From JAENVU01 sp963756815 (lineage in GTDB: Bacteria > Actinomycetota > Acidimicrobiia > IMCC26256 > JAENVU01): 64,000 nt of DNA. The translations under genes were made by a program, and so were the position numbers. The DNA lies in the NCBI GenBank assembly GCA_963756815.1, contig CAVWPR010000015.1, forward strand, positions 1 through 64,000, in the 5' to 3' direction. This document shows positions 17,983 to 26,490 of this stretch, piece after piece. Each line of letters opens with the position of its first letter. Positions within the stretch are counted from its first letter, which is position 1. The notes beneath the pieces are model-generated. The model was not told the DNA's origin. It did no database searches and was given only the letters and a program-made list of their open reading frames with translations.

Positions 17983-18681
17983 ATGCCGACGTTCGCTACG
18001 TTCGACGCCGTGGAGACCATCGCGGTGGAGATCGGGCGCCCGACAGCGACGATCACGCTGACGCGGCCGGAGAAGCGGAATGCCCTCTCCGTGCAGCTGC
18101 GCGACGAGGTCACGAGCACGCTCGCCGAGCTCGCCGCGGACGAGCGCCTCACGAGCGTGGTCGTCACGGGGGCCGGAGACGTGTTCTCGGCGGGGTTCGA
18201 TCTCGACGAGTTCGCACGGGCGGCCGACGACGCCGACTTCGGGCGGGCGCTCTGGGAGAGCAGCGACCGCTTCCACCACGCGCTGCTCACGTTCCCCCTC
18301 CCGCTCGTCGCCGCGGTCAACGGTCCGGCGCTCGCCGGCGGATTCGACCTCGCCGTGTGCTGCGACGTCCGGGTGGCCGCCACGACCGCCCGGTTCGCCC
18401 ACCCCGAGTTCAGCTTCGGTGACGTCGTCTACTCCCCGCTCCACGAACTCGTCGGCGGCGCGATCGCACGCGACCTGTGCCTCACCGGGCGCGCGATCGA
18501 CGCAGCCGAAGCGCAGCGACTCGGCCTCGTCACCGACGTCGTCGCGCCCGAGCAGCTCGATGCCGCGGTCGCCGAGGTGACCGAGCGAATTGCGCTCGCG
18601 CCCCGGGCCATGCTCCTGCGGACCAAGGCCAAGGCGATCGCCCGGGCCGGCATCGTGCTCGGTCCGACCCTCGACCTCTGA
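17983..18681 (+). CDS. Enoyl-CoA hydratase/isomerase family protein
   Basis: 232 residues, short for a crotonase-fold enzyme (about 255-260). ITLTRPEKRNALS, DVFSAGFDLDEF (first oxyanion-hole segment) and AAVNGPALAGGFDLAVCCDVRVA (second) are all present. The usual acid Glu pair after the second hole is replaced by AHPEFSFGDVVYSP, where Glu and Asp remain, so isomerase or hydratase activity is both possible. The C-terminal helix region ends early at LGPTLDL. It could start at GTG 18010 instead. No beta-oxidation partner is adjacent. Confidence 0.82.
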   Translation: MPTFATFDAVETIAVEIGRPTATITLTRPEKRNALSVQLRDEVTSTLAELAADERLTSVVVTGAGDVFSAGFDLDEFARAADDADFGRALWESSDRFHHALLTFPLPLVAAVNGPALAGGFDLAVCCDVRVAATTARFAHPEFSFGDVVYSPLHELVGGAIARDLCLTGRAIDAAEAQRLGLVTDVVAPEQLDAAVAEVTERIALAPRAMLLRTKAKAIARAGIVLGPTLDL

Positions 18682-18777
18682 CATCCCCGGTGCGCCGGCG
18701 ACGGTGCGTCGCCCGGGTACCGTGCGCGCATCGGCCCGCGTTCTCTGCTCCGCATCCCGGTCTTCCTCGCGGCCGTC

Positions 18778-19686
18778 GTGACGCTCGCGATCACGCTCGT
18801 CGCCCGTCTCGGCTGGAGCGGGTGGCCGACGGAGCTGTTCACGAACTTCCCGGTGCAGCTGCTCTGCGTCGGTGTCGTGGTCACCGTCCTTGCCGCACTG
18901 CTCCGTGCGCCGATCTCGTGCGCGTTGGGCGCGATCGCGATGCTGCTCAGCGGCCTCACCGTCTTGGGCACCCTCACCACCGACCCGAGCCCGGCCCGTC
19001 CCGACGGCGAGCGCATCAGCGTGGGGCACCTGAATGCGCAGTCGCGGTCCATCGACACCGCCGCCCTCGCCGCCTACCTCGCTCGCACGCAGCCCGACGT
19101 GTTCGTCGTGTTGGACCCGCTCCAGCCCGACGTGCGCGCGCTGCGGGCGGCGACCACCGGATTCGAGATCCGGACGACGGGATCGCGGATCGACCAGGTG
19201 TCGAACTACGTGCGCACCATCGTGCTCAGCCGAGTCCCCGTCACCGACGTGCGGCATCCGGCGGACCAGTCGTTCGGTCCCTCGGCGGTGGAGATGACGA
19301 TCGCCTCGGCCGACGGCCCGGTGGCGGAGCTCGTCTTCGGAACCGATTCGCCGACCACACCGGGCCGCGCGCACGACCGGGACCGGGCCCTGAACGCCGC
19401 CGCGCGCTGGAGCCGCGCGCACGCCGCCCGTCGCATCGTGGAAGGCGACTTCAACGCGACGCCGTGGTCACCGGCGTTCGAGCACCTCCTGGACGACGGT
19501 CGACTCACGAGCTCGCTGAACGGGTTCGGGCTCCAGGTCTCGTGGCCGGAATCGAACGTCCTGCTCCGCATCCCGATCGACCACGCCCTCCTCGGACCCG
19601 GGCTGGCCGCCACCGACCGGGGCACGGGGCCGTCGTTCGGTTCCCAACACCGCAGCCTGCACGTGACCGTGGCGCCGGCGCGGTAG
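18778..19686 (+). CDS. Membrane-anchored endonuclease/exonuclease/phosphatase-fold protein
   Basis: 302 residues from a GTG start: two or three N-terminal membrane segments, then an EEP domain beginning ISVGHLNAQSRS. Metal and catalytic residues are seen in VEGDFNATPWSPAF and IDHALLG; the final motif, usually S-D-H, is SQH in FGSQHRSLHV. The architecture matches VanJ/teicoplanin-resistance-type proteins that act on lipid-pyrophosphates or other phosphodiesters outside the membrane. A hydrophobic coding-like stretch continues upstream (LLRIPVFLAAVV) without an ATG or GTG in frame, so the true start is uncertain and another single-base error near 18725 is possible. Confidence 0.7.
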   Translation: MTLAITLVARLGWSGWPTELFTNFPVQLLCVGVVVTVLAALLRAPISCALGAIAMLLSGLTVLGTLTTDPSPARPDGERISVGHLNAQSRSIDTAALAAYLARTQPDVFVVLDPLQPDVRALRAATTGFEIRTTGSRIDQVSNYVRTIVLSRVPVTDVRHPADQSFGPSAVEMTIASADGPVAELVFGTDSPTTPGRAHDRDRALNAAARWSRAHAARRIVEGDFNATPWSPAFEHLLDDGRLTSSLNGFGLQVSWPESNVLLRIPIDHALLGPGLAATDRGTGPSFGSQHRSLHVTVAPAR

Positions 19687-19708
19687 CCGCCGCCGGAGGC
19701 CGCAGCCG

Positions 19709-20629
19709 TCAGTGGGCGCCGGCGGGCACCGGCGGCGGTCCGAGCGCCCAGCCCAGCAGCGCGAGGAGCGACGTCGCCGCCGGTCGGACCACGAGCGGAT
19801 CCGCCAACGGCACCGGCCAGAGCCCGAGCGCGCGTCGGCGATGGAATGGCAGCAGGTCGGCCGCGGCCGCCGCGATCACGGTGTACGTCGGGAGCATCGG
19901 CAGCGGCAGGTTCGGCAGGACGAGGAAGCGGATCGCGGCGCGGGCCTCGGCGGTCATGGCGAGGTCGGGAACCGCCTCGATCCAGTCGGTGAGGTCCGTC
20001 GCGGTCTCGGGGAGATCCTCGGCCCCCAGGTGCCGTCCTACGATCGCCATCTCCGCGACGTAGCGGTCGGCGTCTGCGGGCTCGAGGTCCCGTCGGCCGT
20101 AGCGGCGGTAGGCAGCGAGGAAGGAGTCGACCTCGACGTTGTGGACCCACGCGAGCAGCGCGGGATCGTTGGCGTCGTAGGGACGTCCGTCGGACGCCGT
20201 ACCGCGGACGCGATCGTGGATGTGACGGACCGACGTGACGGCCCGCTCGGCCTCGGCGCGTGTGCCGTAGGTGGTCGCCGCCACGAAACGACCGGTGCGG
20301 GAGAGTCGTCCCAGGGGGTCGTCCCGGTACGCCGAGTGCTCGGCGACCCCGGCCATCGCCAGGGGGTGCAGCGTCTGGAGGAACAGCGCTCGCAATCCGC
20401 CGACCAGCATCGAGCGATCGGCGTGCACGCGCCAGGTCATGGAGTCCGGCCCGAACCAGCCGGGCTCGTCGTCGGTCGCGAACGCGATCTCCGAGCGACG
20501 GTCCCGCGGGCCGGCGAGGGCGCGCCGCGCCGCTTGTCCGACGACGAGACGGGCCGGCGCCGTCACCACACCCGCGATGGAGCCGACGGTCCGCCCGATC
20601 GGCGGCGGCACGCGCGTGAGACTGCTCAC
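19709..20629 (-). CDS. MpaB-type oxygenase (DUF2236)
   Basis: 306 residues starting at the GTG of GTGAGCAGT. Family features include MLVGGLRALFLQTLHPLAMAG, the AYRDDPLGRLSRTGRF segment and LLAWVHNVEVDSFLAAYRRYG. MpaB and latex-clearing (Lcp) proteins of this family bind heme and cleave C=C bonds; the histidines in TLHPLAMAG and AWVHNV are likely cofactor ligands. The start overlaps the stop of the upstream ABM gene by four bases (GTGA), so the two are co-translated. Substrate unknown. Confidence 0.8.
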   Translation of the reverse strand: MSSLTRVPPPIGRTVGSIAGVVTAPARLVVGQAARRALAGPRDRRSEIAFATDDEPGWFGPDSMTWRVHADRSMLVGGLRALFLQTLHPLAMAGVAEHSAYRDDPLGRLSRTGRFVAATTYGTRAEAERAVTSVRHIHDRVRGTASDGRPYDANDPALLAWVHNVEVDSFLAAYRRYGRRDLEPADADRYVAEMAIVGRHLGAEDLPETATDLTDWIEAVPDLAMTAEARAAIRFLVLPNLPLPMLPTYTVIAAAAADLLPFHRRRALGLWPVPLADPLVVRPAATSLLALLGWALGPPPVPAGAH

Positions 20630-20928
20630 AGCGGGATCCGGGCCGAGACCTCGTAGCGGACGAGCTCGACGCTGCTCACCCGGAGGGCGGCCATGGCCGC
20701 GAAGAACTCGGCGAGGTGGGGCGACGCAGCGTGGGCGTCGTTCGTCTCCGGCGACGCCCACTCCTCGAACAGGCGGATCCGGCCGCGGTCGGCCGGGTCG
20801 ACCCAGAAGTCGTACGCCACGCAACCTTCCTCGGCCCGTGTGGCCGCGACGAACGGCTCCGCCAGGGCCATGGCGGCGTCGAAATCGCTTGGGTCGATGA
20901 GGATCTCACCGGAAATGACGAGCGTCAT
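20626..20928 (-). CDS. Antibiotic biosynthesis monooxygenase (ABM) domain protein
   Basis: 100 residues, a dimeric alpha-beta barrel of the ABM/YgiN type: MTLVISGEILIDPSDFDAA, then EEGCVAYDFWVDPADRGRI and the FEEWASPETNDAHAASPHLAEF signature. Members are cofactor-free quinol or anthrone oxygenases or heme-degrading proteins. It is the first gene of a two-gene operon with the MpaB oxygenase (four-base overlap), which suggests successive oxidation of one compound. The ATG at 20928 is the start; no long leader. Confidence 0.82.
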   Translation of the reverse strand: MTLVISGEILIDPSDFDAAMALAEPFVAATRAEEGCVAYDFWVDPADRGRIRLFEEWASPETNDAHAASPHLAEFFAAMAALRVSSVELVRYEVSARIPL

Positions 20929-21049
20929 GGGTGTGACCGTACCGGAGGGGCGGGTATCCACCGATCCGGGCCGGTCCGTCCCTACGCTTCCTTCCGTGGG
21001 TGGAGACGGCACCACACGGGGCCGGCCCTCCCGGAGCGTGGAGGAACGC

Positions 21050-21354
21050 ATGAAGCCGTCGTCGAGGATCGTCCGGATCGCAGCCGTCGTCGGCCGTGGG
21101 CGCGCTCGGCGCGCTCGGTGCCGCTCGGAGCCGCCGGGGCGTACCCGAATCCCACGCCGCCGGAGGTCGCACCGAGGGACACCAGTCGTCAGCCCACCTC
21201 GGTCGAGGCCGCGAGCGCCAGCCGCGCCAGCAAGCCGTCGACCCTGCCGTTCACGGGCACCGATGTGGCCGAGCTCGTCGCCATCGGCGGCGCGAGCGTG
21301 GGGGTCGGCGTGGTCCTCGTCCGACGCTCGCGGCGGTTGCGCACCACCGACTGA
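21050..21354 (+). CDS. Small LPxTG surface protein, doubly frameshifted
   Basis: About 100 residues. A GGAGG box (21039-21043) precedes ATG; the start MKPSSRIVRIAAVV begins a signal peptide. The C-terminus, in another frame, has the sortase signal LPFTG, a hydrophobic helix (VAELVAIGGASVGVGVVLV) and a basic tail RRSRRL. Between them two single extra bases, near 21093 and 21119 (GCC-G-CTC), reconcile all three frames and give a normal VGALGALGALGAAGA signal core. The mature stalk is Pro/Ser/Thr-rich and short, so the protein would be covalently linked to peptidoglycan. A sortase is not in this window. Confidence 0.55.
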
Positions 21355-21386
21355 GGTCGTCGACCACGCGGGTAGCCTCCTCGGCC

Positions 21387-22376
21387 ATGCCCGCCACCGT
21401 GCGCACCGACTGGACGATCTCCGAGATCACCGACGTCTACGAGACGCCACTCATGGAGCTGGTGCGTCGCGCGTCGGATGTCCACCGCGCGTTCCACGAC
21501 CCCGACGAGGTGCAGGTCAACCAGCTCCTGTCGATCAAGACGGGCGCCTGCCCCGAGGACTGCGGGTACTGCTCCCAGTCGGTGCACTACGACACGGGGG
21601 TGAAGCCTGAGCCGCTCATGGACGTCGACGAGGTCGTGCGGACGGCGCGGCGGGCACAGCGGGCCGGCGTCACCCGCTTCTGCATGGGCGCGGCGTGGCG
21701 TGAGGTGAAGGACAACGCCCAGTTCGACCGTGTCTGCGAGATCGTCCGGCAGGTCGACGCGCTCGGGATGGAGGTCTGCGTCACCCTCGGCATGCTCGAC
21801 GAAGCTCAGGCCCGCAAGCTCGCGGACGCCGGCCTCCACGCCTACAACCACAACCTCGACACGTCGCCCGAGTACTACGACTCCGTGATCACGACCCGGA
21901 CGTACCAGGACCGGCTCGACACCCTGGCCGCGATCCGCACCACGAACGTGACGGTCTGCTGCGGCGGAATCATCGGACTCGGAGAGACCGACGCCGACCG
22001 CGTGTCGTTCCTCCACCAGCTCGCGACGATGGATCCCCACCCCGAGTCGGTCCCGATCAACGTCCTCTCGCGCGTGCCGGGGACCCCGCTCGAGGACGCA
22101 CCCGACGTCGACGTCTCGGACACCGTCCGCATGATCGCGACCTCCCGGATCCTCATGCCGGCCGCTCGCGTCCGCATCGCAGCCGGCCGCCACCTCATGG
22201 GCTTCTCCGACCAGGCGCTGTGCTTCCTCGCCGGCGCGAACTCGATCTTCACCAGCGAGCGCAACATGATGCTCACCGAGACCACGCCCTGCGCCGACCA
22301 CGCGTCGGACCGTGCGCTGCTCGACTCACTCGGCCTCCGCATGCGGGTGCTCGACCGCGCCGAGCAGTCCGCCTGA
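21387..22376 (+). CDS. bioB: Biotin synthase
   Basis: 329 residues. Radical-SAM enzyme that inserts sulfur into dethiobiotin, the last step of biotin synthesis. The [4Fe-4S] motif Cys55-x3-Cys59-x2-Cys62 is in GACPEDCGYCSQ; the auxiliary-cluster cysteines appear in TRFCMGAAWR, MEVCVTLGM and VTVCCGGIIGLGE, and the Arg ligand region in ARVRIAAGRHLM. YNHNLDTS and NVLSRVPGTP are standard BioB segments. Other bio genes are absent nearby, so it stands alone. The start ATG follows a weak ribosome site, 32 bases after the LPxTG gene. Confidence 0.95.
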   Translation: MPATVRTDWTISEITDVYETPLMELVRRASDVHRAFHDPDEVQVNQLLSIKTGACPEDCGYCSQSVHYDTGVKPEPLMDVDEVVRTARRAQRAGVTRFCMGAAWREVKDNAQFDRVCEIVRQVDALGMEVCVTLGMLDEAQARKLADAGLHAYNHNLDTSPEYYDSVITTRTYQDRLDTLAAIRTTNVTVCCGGIIGLGETDADRVSFLHQLATMDPHPESVPINVLSRVPGTPLEDAPDVDVSDTVRMIATSRILMPAARVRIAAGRHLMGFSDQALCFLAGANSIFTSERNMMLTETTPCADHASDRALLDSLGLRMRVLDRAEQSA

Positions 22377-22387
22377 GGCGGGCCGGC

Positions 22388-23363
22388 TCAGACCGATCGG
22401 TCGGCGCAGAACGTGCGCCGGTACGCGGTCGGGCTCGTGCCCATCGAGCGTTGGAACTGCAGCCGCAGTGCGGCCGCACTGCCGAACCCACTGCGGTCGG
22501 CCACCTGCTCCACGCTCGCGTCGGTGGTCTCGAGCAGCCGTCGGGCCAGCCCGACTCGTTGGGTCAGGATCCACTGGTGCGGGGTCGTGCCGGTGACCGC
22601 CCGGAACCGCCGGGCGAAGTGGCGAGGGCTCATCAGCGCGATCTGTGCGAGCTCGGCGACGCTCAGCTCCCGATCGAGGTGGGCGGCGGCCCACTCCAGC
22701 GCGGTGGCGAGCCCGTCCGTGCACTCCTCGGGCGGCCCGACCGGCGTCTGGATGAACTGTGCCTGCCCGCCGCGCCGGTGGGGTGAGACCACGAGGTCTC
22801 GGGCGACCTGGTTCGCGACCTCGGCGCCGAAGTCCCGCTGGACGATGTGCACGGCGAGGTCGATCGACGCGGCCGAGCCCGCCGACGTGAGAATGTCACC
22901 GTCGTCGACGTACAGCACCGCGGGATCGAGGTCGACATTCGGATAACGCGCCGCGGAACGTCTCCGCGTGCGCCCAGTGCGTGGTCGCCGGCCGACCGTC
23001 GAGCAGCCCCGCTTCCGCGAGCGCGAACGCGCCGGTGCAGAACGACACCATGCGGGCGCCGCGCGCGTGCGCGCGGCGCAGGGCGTCGGTCAGGGCCGGG
23101 CCGGCCGGGTCCTCGACGCCGCTCCATCCGGCCACCACCACGGTGTCGGCGCGCCGCAGCGCCTCCAGTCCGCGCTCCTCGTTGACCCGGAAGCCGCCGA
23201 TCTGCACCGGCGAGGGTCCGGGCGTGCACGTCGTGTACCGGTACCACGGCACTCCGAGCAGCTCGGAGCGGTCGTAGCCGAAGAACTCGTCCGCGACCGA
23301 CGGCTCGAACGCCGACATCCCGTCGACCAGGACCGACACCACCCGGTGGCGCGCGCTGCGCAT
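22388..23363 (-). CDS. AraC-family regulator with DJ-1/PfpI-like sensor domain, frameshifted
   Basis: Transcriptional activator of about 324 residues of the FtrA/GlxA-like type. The N-terminal DJ-1/PfpI domain has ARMVSFCTGAFALAEAGLL, where the Cys occupies the nucleophile elbow, followed by DGRPATTHW. The C-terminal part has two helix-turn-helix motifs, LSVAELAQIALMSPRHFARRF and VEQVADRSGFGSAAALRLQF. The halves lie in different frames; removal of one G near 22952 (CGC-G-GCG) gives the continuous AETFRARYPNVDLDPAVLYVDDGD. It lies just downstream of, and convergent to, bioB. Target genes are unknown. Confidence 0.83.
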
Positions 23364-23487
23364 GGCCGGATCCTAGCGATCGGGCGGGATCCTGACAATG
23401 GCGGTTTCCTCGCGTACATCGTCATTCCTGCCGGTGGCGTCGGGCCCGCCCCCGGAGGATCCTCGCGGGGAGCCAGGAGGTACGGAC

Positions 23488-23685
23488 ATGTTGAGCCCCC
23501 ACATCAGCAGCGCATTCGCCCAGGAGCGCCAGGACCGCTACCGCCGGGAAGCCGCCGATCAGCGTCGCATCGGGCGCCGGCGGCGATCGGAGCCGACCGT
23601 GCGCGGGTCGACCGCACGCCGGGTGGCGAGCACGGACCCGTCGCCGCGGGGCGCGCCCTGCCCCGCGCCGTCGCCCGCGCACTGA
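23488..23685 (+). CDS. Small basic hypothetical protein
   Basis: 65 residues from an ATG preceded by a strong AGGAGG site (23475-23480). The N-terminal half (MLSPHISSAFAQERQDRYRR) looks helical and is shared, as I recall, by short unannotated actinobacterial proteins; the C-terminal half is Arg/Pro-rich and probably disordered. It is upstream of a PPOX-like gene on the same strand. Function unknown. Confidence 0.5.
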   Translation: MLSPHISSAFAQERQDRYRREAADQRRIGRRRRSEPTVRGSTARRVASTDPSPRGAPCPAPSPAH

Positions 23686-23714
23686 CCGCGATCGCCGGTC
23701 CTACCCTTGAGCCG

Positions 23715-24071
23715 GTGAGCGTTCCCGTCGACCTCGATGCCCTCGAAGCGACGGCCGCCGCGCTCGGGACCGAGGCATTGCTCGCGACCGTGACCGACGC
23801 GTCGACGCCACACGTCGTGTCGGTGCTCGTGCGGTGGGCCGACGGCCGCATCGAGGCGGGCGGTGGCCGGCGCACCTCGACGAACATCGCCCTGCATCCG
23901 CAGGTCACGGTGCTGTGGCCCGAACGTCACGACGACGCCTACCGCCTCATCGTCGACGGCGACGCCACGGTCACGGGTGACACGGTCACGATCACGCCGA
24001 CGTCCGCGGTGCTGCACCGCATCGCCGGCGCACCCGGGAACGGGCCCGCCTGCGTGCCCGTCGAAGGGTGA
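23715..24071 (+). CDS. PPOX-fold (pyridoxamine-phosphate-oxidase-like) protein
   Basis: 118 residues starting at GTG. The split-barrel pattern is visible: ALLATVTDASTPHVVSVLV, then IALHPQVTVLWPERHDDAYRL and VDGDATVTGDTVTITP. Such small flavin/F420-type proteins reduce or bind flavin-like cofactors. The C-terminus GNGPACVPVEG is family-like. It may be co-transcribed with the small basic gene 29 bases upstream. Confidence in function is low; the fold is moderate. Confidence 0.65.
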   Translation: MSVPVDLDALEATAAALGTEALLATVTDASTPHVVSVLVRWADGRIEAGGGRRTSTNIALHPQVTVLWPERHDDAYRLIVDGDATVTGDTVTITPTSAVLHRIAGAPGNGPACVPVEG

Positions 24072-24227
24072 CACGCGGCGCGGCTCAGCCCGCAATCCCG
24101 CGCGCCGGTGCATCTCGACGACGTCGACGGCCGACGTTCCTGCACGCGAACCACGATGGCGGGACCCGTGAGCCGATGTCCGTACGATCTGGACCGATCA
24201 CCCGGCGAGCAGCGAGGTGTCACCGCG

Positions 24228-26046
24228 ATGACCGCGCGGATCGAGGACTACGCCCTGATCGGCGACACGCAGACTGCGGCGCTCGTCGGACGCGACGGCT
24301 CCATCGATTGGTGGTGCGCGCCGCGGTTCGACTCCGGCGCGGTGTTCGCCTCGCTGCTCGGGCGGCCAGACCACGGACGGTGGCTTCTCGCACCTGCAGG
24401 AGGCATCCGGTCGGTGGAGCGCTGCTACCGCGACGACACGTTGGTGCTCGAGACGACCTTCCGCACCGACGACGGCGACGTGCGCATCACGGACTGCATG
24501 CCGCTCCGCGGCGCGACCGTCGACATCGTGCGCGAGGTCGAAGGGCTGTCGGGGCGCGTCCCGATCCACATGGAGCTCGTGATCCGGTTCGACTACGGCT
24601 CGATCGTGCCGTGGGTCTACGGCTCGGATGCCGGTCTGCGCGCCGTCGCCGGTCCGGACGCGCTGGTCCTGCAGACGCCGGCGCGCACGCACGGCGCGGG
24701 CAAGACGACCGTCGCCGACTTCGTGGTCGAGGCGGGCGAGAAGGTGCCCTTCATCCTGGCGTACCACGAGTCGCACGTGCGCCCTCCGCACGACTACGAC
24801 GCGAGCCCGCGCGATCAAGGACACCGAGCGCTGGTGGCGCAAGTGGTCACGCCAGTGCACCTACGAGGGTGAGTGGCGCGAGGCGGTCATGCGCTCGCTC
24901 ATCACGCTCAAGGCGCTCACCTACGCGCCGACCGGCGGGATCGTGGCCGCGCCCACGACGTCGCTCCCCGAGTGGATCGGCAGTGTCCGGAACTGGGACT
25001 ACCGGTACTGCTGGCTGCGCGACGCCACGCTCACGCTGATCTCGCTCTCACTCGGTGGCTACACCGACGAGGCGCTCGCGTGGCGCGACTGGCTGCTGCG
25101 CGCCGCTGCGGGTGATCCCGAGGATCTGCAGATCATGTACGGGGTGGCCGGCGAGCGCCGGCTCACCGAGATGACCCTCGAGTGGCTGCCCGGGTACGAG
25201 GGCTCCGAGCCCGTGCGGCTCGGCAACGCGGCGAGCGAGCAGTTCCAGCTCGACGTGTACGGCGAGGTGCTCGCGACGCTGTACCGCACTCGCCGGCTGA
25301 TCCCGGATCCGGGCGGGCACCGCGACTCCTGGGACCTCGAGATCGCGTTGCTGAGCTCGCTGGAAGGGTTGTGGCGAAAGCCGGACGAGGGCATCTGGGA
25401 GGTGCGCGGGCCGCGCGAGCACTTCACGCACTCGAAGGCCATGGCCTGGCTGGGGTTCGACCGAGCGGTGCGCAACGTCGAGGACTTCGGGTTGCCGGGC
25501 CCTGTGGCCCGCTGGCGGCGCCTGCGCGACGAGATTCACGCGCAGATCTGCAACGAGGGCTTCGACACCGACCTCAACGCGTTCACCCAGGCCTACGGCT
25601 CCAAGCGGCTGGACGCGTCGGTGCTCCAGATGCCGATGTCCGGCTTCCTACCCGGCGACGACCCCCGAGTGAGCGGCACCGTCGACGCGATCGAGCGCAA
25701 CCTCCTGCACGACGGCTTCGTCGCGCGGTACCAGACCGACGCGGTCGGCGCGGTCGACGGCCTCCCTGCGGGTGAGGGCACGTTCCTCCCCTGCTCCTTC
25801 TGGCTCGCCGACAACCGCGCCATGGTCGGGCGCGAGGACGCCGCGCACGAGATGTTCGAGCGGCTGCTCGCGCTCCGCAACGACGTCGGGCTGCTCGCCG
25901 AGGAGTACGACCCGGTGAGCGGCCGCCAGCTCGGCAACTTCCCGCAGGCCTTCACCCACGTGTGCCTGGTCACGACCGCCGCCCACCTCTCGGCCATCTC
26001 GCTCGAGGGTCCCGAAGCCGACGGCACCGTGCACACCCGCCTGTGA
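24228..26046 (+). CDS. GH15 glycoside hydrolase (glucoamylase/trehalase type), frameshifted
   Basis: About 605 residues. The N-terminal beta-sandwich begins IEDYALIGDTQTAALVGRDG and DWWCAPRFDSGAVF, as in mycobacterial GH15 trehalases. The (alpha/alpha)6 domain has RNWDYRYCWLRDAT (substrate site), GIWEVRGPREHFTHSK (expected acid Glu) and LAEEYDPVSGRQLGNFPQAF (expected base Glu). The two halves lie in successive frames, joined by removal of one C near 24811 (AGC-C-CGC). There is no signal peptide, so it is cytoplasmic, degrading trehalose or alpha-glucans. Trehalase is favoured by the N-terminus; glucoamylase remains possible. Confidence 0.87.
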
Positions 26047-26092
26047 CGCGCCGGTGCCCGTCGCGGTCACACTCGGCTGCCAGACTCGTGCG

Positions 26093-26468
26093 ATGGCGTT
26101 CGGGCAATCGGCCGGTCCTCCGGCGTCACGGCGCCAGGTGGAGACCCTCGAGCAGCTCGTGCGCGCCGCCGGCCACACCGATTTCCGCGACGCCAGGGGC
26201 CCGCTCGGCCTGAACCAGCGTCAGGCCGGCGGTCGGTTCACCCGCGACGAGGCGGACGCGCTGATCAGCCGTCTCGAGACCGAGGCCGAGACCGAGGGAG
26301 GCCGCGCCGGCGACCGACGCCGACCCGTCGGCCGCACGCCCACCGAGGGCACGGACGCCGGCGGCGTCGCGCCGCGACGCCGAGGTGGCCAACTCGCTCC
26401 ACCGCGTCCCTGCGGAGCTCCTCGCCGCCGAGCTCCAGCGTCGCGGGTGGGTGGTGATGGAGCCCTGA
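26093..26468 (+). CDS. Hypothetical protein with FTRDEA motif, frameshifted
   Basis: About 125 residues. The first part, SRRQVETLEQLVRAAGHTDFRDARGPLG then LNQRQAGGRFTRDEADAL, is a conserved block I recall from actinobacterial proteins without assigned function. After one extra G near 26298 (GAG-G-GAG), a Pro/Ala-rich linker leads to the C-terminal SLHRVPAELLAAELQRRGW, ending VVMEP. The restored protein thus has an N-terminal and a C-terminal helical segment. It follows the GH15 gene by 46 bases. Confidence 0.5.
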
Positions 26469-26490
26469 TCCGATCCTGGACGCGTCGCCG

